Made by a program: the position numbers and the translations under genes | From: a candidate division CSSED10-310 bacterium | GTDB lineage: Bacteria > CSSED10-310 | Assembly: GCA_016931515.1 (NCBI GenBank) | Contig: JAFGEQ010000009.1 | Location: 1-64,000 of the forward strand | Reading direction: 5' to 3' | Length of the DNA: 64,000 bases | The notes under the pieces: generated by a model | Databases searched by the model: none | What the model was told of the DNA's origin: nothing | The model's input: only the letters and a program-made list of their open reading frames with translations | Shown: one piece after another, positions 61,858 to 64,000 of the stretch | Layout of the letters: the number at the start of each line of letters is the position of its first letter | Position numbering within the stretch: the stretch's first letter is position 1

Positions 61858-63117
61858 TCAATTCCCTTCACTGCTGATGGTGCCATCCTGCAGAGACAAA
61901 CGGATTGCGGCATATTTCACGACTTTAATACCATCCGTTTCTTTGACATGAACTTCGATATCGTCAGAACATCTTATATAGGACTCTGTGAACCTCGTTC
62001 GGATGGTCTGAGCATGCACGACAATCTGATCATTCCATCGTATCTGGACGTTACCGGCAGCACTGATCGACCCGTTTTTGTAATCCACTTCCGCTTTGTC
62101 GGCATGAATCAGAGCTTTTCCCAGCCGAATCTCCACATCACCTTCATAGTGAACCGTCTGCAAGTCGGGTTTCTCGCTTGCTGTCCAGGCAGAGATCGTC
62201 GGTTTGTCGAGAAGCTTGCTTGAATCTGTAAACCGGTCGATCTGAGTCTGCAACCGCTGGCGTGTCATGTCGGAAAAACTATATTTTACCTGTAGAATCC
62301 GGTATGCATTGACGGCACGCTGCAAATCGCCTAATTCCTCATACAGACGAGCAATGTTTTCCTGAGCGTATTCACTCGCCGGACTGCCTGAAAACTGCAC
62401 TGTCACTTCCCTGTATAATTGCATTGCTTCCGATAGATTGCCCAGTTCCCAGTACAATTTTGCTTTAAGGAGTAGAGTATCACAGATGATATCGGAACCC
62501 CAGAATCGTCGGGTGACAATATCCAGATGATCCATGGCGGCACGGATATTTCTCTTTGGATTCAGTGCATTGGCATAGATCAGAGCGATCTCGTAATGGA
62601 TCGAAGCTGTTTCTTCAAAACTCCCTGAGCGCTCGATGACATTCTGCACATTCTGATCGGCATACTGCTGATAACCCAGTCCTACTTTCACTCGAGCCGC
62701 TCCCATAAACGCATCTGCGATTCTTGGACTTCGGGGATAACGGGATAATACTGTCTCATACAGAACAAGTGCCTCCCCAAAGTGCTCCTTTCCCTGGCGC
62801 TCTCTCAGCTTTGCCAGTTCCAGGTAAGCCTCATCCGCCACGTCACTTCCGGGATAGTCACCGACCAGTTGCCAGAGCGCTTTTAATGCCATATCGAAGT
62901 TACCTATCTGCTGATAGCAGAGGGCGGAGTAGTACATTGTACGCGGGACGTCTTCATCAAACATCGGGTCTGTCAATGCCTGGGAATAGAACCGCAGCGC
63001 TTCACTGTAACGACCTTCCAGATGAAGTGCACATCCCTTCTCAACAGGTGAAACGCTCCAGACTCCATCGATGGGAATTACGAATGGTATCAGTAGATAA
63101 AAAATTATCCGTTTCAT
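61858..63117 (-). CDS. TPR protein with C-terminal LptA/OstA-like domain
   Basis: The 419-residue product has a signal peptide, then about seven TPR-like repeats to residue 285 (ALCYQQIGNFDMALKALWQLV, ENIARLYEELGDLQRAVNAYRI). The last 110 residues are a beta-jellyroll of the OstA/LptA type: VHYEGDVEIRLGKALIHADKAEVDY then ISAAGNVQIRW. The start overlaps the anti-sigma stop (ATGA), and the stop lies four bases before the secretin start. It may be a periplasmic pilot or assembly protein for the secretin. Confidence 0.8.
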   Translation of the reverse strand: MKRIIFYLLIPFVIPIDGVWSVSPVEKGCALHLEGRYSEALRFYSQALTDPMFDEDVPRTMYYSALCYQQIGNFDMALKALWQLVGDYPGSDVADEAYLELAKLRERQGKEHFGEALVLYETVLSRYPRSPRIADAFMGAARVKVGLGYQQYADQNVQNVIERSGSFEETASIHYEIALIYANALNPKRNIRAAMDHLDIVTRRFWGSDIICDTLLLKAKLYWELGNLSEAMQLYREVTVQFSGSPASEYAQENIARLYEELGDLQRAVNAYRILQVKYSFSDMTRQRLQTQIDRFTDSSKLLDKPTISAWTASEKPDLQTVHYEGDVEIRLGKALIHADKAEVDYKNGSISAAGNVQIRWNDQIVVHAQTIRTRFTESYIRCSDDIEVHVKETDGIKVVKYAAIRLSLQDGTISSEGN

Positions 63118-63716
63118 GGATGTACCTTCCCTTCTCCGGTAGATGGTTCCATGGTTGAGTCAAATTCCAACACATGTGTCACACGTCCCGGACTGTCGAT
63201 TTCTTCAACGGGTGTTCCTGCGAACGCTGATGGATGCGAACGATTTCCCGCGCCGGACAGTTCCGGATCATACCACCGCGTTTCCATCGGATCCTCCAGA
63301 GGCATATCGCCAAGCCATGTATATCCGGGTCCCGAAAACCGTCCGATATTGTGTTGATCCATGTTGGAATCAAAAGGTATTACCAGCATACTGATCAGTC
63401 CAATACCCAACAGAACCGCGATAATCATAAGCCATTTCGTTCGTGTTTCCTTCAAACGATTGGTCTCCGGTCGGCTATCTGCCGTTTCCTGACGGTCAAT
63501 TGCATCCAGTTTTTTCAATACGTCATCAACAACGCTTGCGGTTGGGAGCATGACATCGGCTGTCTTTAAGAACCTGGTCACCGATCGTTGCTTCTCCATC
63601 ACCTTCCTGCACTCGGAACATGACTCGAGATGCTTGTCGATCATTTCTTTCAAGATATGATCGAGACTGCCGGATTGATAATCGTCAATGTGCTTAAGAA
63701 TCTGTTTACAGTTCAT
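63114..63716 (-). CDS. Anti-sigma factor with zinc-finger N-terminus
   Basis: The 200-residue product has an N-terminal zf-HC2-like motif with Cys3, His9 or His29, and Cys33/Cys36 in HLESCSECRKV. One membrane helix (WLMIIAVLLGIGLISMLVIPF) near residue 95 and an extracytoplasmic tail follow. It should bind the ECF sigma factor encoded immediately upstream and release it on an envelope signal. GGAGCAAC precedes the ATG. The start overlaps the sigma gene by 11 bases and the stop overlaps the TPR gene by four. Confidence 0.88.
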   Translation of the reverse strand: MNCKQILKHIDDYQSGSLDHILKEMIDKHLESCSECRKVMEKQRSVTRFLKTADVMLPTASVVDDVLKKLDAIDRQETADSRPETNRLKETRTKWLMIIAVLLGIGLISMLVIPFDSNMDQHNIGRFSGPGYTWLGDMPLEDPMETRWYDPELSGAGNRSHPSAFAGTPVEEIDSPGRVTHVLEFDSTMEPSTGEGKVHP

Positions 63717-64000
63717 GTTGCTCCATCCATTCTCTGACTTTCTGTCGTGCCCGATGCATCCTGGATTTTACCGTTCCCATCGAGCAGCCCATAATCTGAG
63801 CGACCCGTTCATAAGAGAGTTCCTGGTATTCCAATAGAATCAAGATCGTTCGCTGATCTTCGGGCAAATCTTCCAACGCTTTCTGAACAAGCAGCTGTTG
63901 TTCTTTGCGAGCGAGGACCTGCTCCGGATCGGGATCGTCCATCGCCAATTGCAAACTGCTGTTCTCGTTCATCTGATCGAGACTGTCCGCTTTACGGATC
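63706..64000 (-). CDS. ECF sigma factor, C-terminal part (5' end outside window)
   Basis: The frame is open to the right edge, so only about the last 98 residues are present. They include region 4 in full: ALEDLPEDQRTILILLEYQELSYERVAQIMGCSMGTVKSRMHRARQKV, the helix-turn-helix of the ECF/SigW group that reads the -35 box. The stop overlaps the anti-sigma start. It probably directs its own operon: anti-sigma, TPR/OstA protein and secretin. Confidence 0.92.
   Translation of the reverse strand, partial: IRKADSLDQMNENSSLQLAMDDPDPEQVLARKEQQLLVQKALEDLPEDQRTILILLEYQELSYERVAQIMGCSMGTVKSRMHRARQKVREWMEQHEL

Overview
The window looks like a contiguous piece of chromosome from a Gram-negative bacterium. 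Outer-membrane and periplasmic functions are plentiful: a secretin, an MCE/MlaD-like lipoprotein, an LptA-like module, a MacA/LolD-type exporter and several lipoproteins. Anaerobic or microaerophilic metabolism is suggested by a tungsten-type aldehyde:ferredoxin oxidoreductase, several ferredoxins, a system II cytochrome c maturation pair, a triheme cytochrome c and a CRP/FNR-family regulator with a matching operator. I cannot name the taxon. The alpha and beta phenylalanyl-tRNA synthetase subunits are of the archaeal/eukaryal type, which among bacteria is best known from spirochaetes. The TP-rich surface proteins, C-terminal sorting-like tails and gene-end repeats also fit an uncultured lineage. 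I found no tRNA, rRNA, CRISPR array, insertion sequence or prophage.

Layout. 1-2540: end of a hemolysin III gene, a truncated PH-like gene, an attC-like site, an AT-rich methyltransferase gene and a flavin reductase. 2634-8390: class II aldolase plus AOR, a uridine-kinase-like P-loop kinase, a DUF3224 protein, a ParB-like/GNAT fusion and a small membrane protein. 8459-10239: overlapping methyltransferase and APH-fold kinase genes. 10449-18826: a lipoprotein, a TPR Ser/Thr kinase, an MFS transporter and a four-gene ABC exporter operon. 19110-22884: small conserved proteins, an NmrA-like protein, a chalcone-isomerase-like protein and a dienelactone hydrolase, with dispersed repeats between them. 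22120-27573: a compact operon (M16 peptidase, MCE lipoprotein, Tudor-like protein, sigma-like factor, unknown).

27648-33507: a two-gene flavin amino-acid dehydrogenase complex divergent from a persulfide-dioxygenase/rhodanese fusion, then a WrbA-like flavoprotein and an orphan Fis-type DNA-binding protein. 33627-38246: signal peptidase I, a ferredoxin, a candidate structured RNA or attenuator, ribosomal protein S1 and three overlapping downstream genes. 38265-43134: a beta-helix surface protein, a second DDDDPVGP lipoprotein, a DUF486 protein and a CRP/FNR regulator. 43240-50715: a regulated ferredoxin protein, a methyltransferase, a CAP-domain protein, cytochrome c and its maturation genes, an epimerase, ApbE and OsmC.

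50797-54408: pheT, pheS and a DUF2007 protein. 54683-59511: a nucleotidyltransferase, two secreted proteins with sorting-like tails, a VanZ-family protein and a small Rho-N-like protein. 59541-64000: a tight operon of ECF sigma factor, anti-sigma factor, TPR/LptA-like protein and secretin with a cohesin-like tail. This last operon and the candidate RNA upstream of S1 are the most promising leads for something undescribed.
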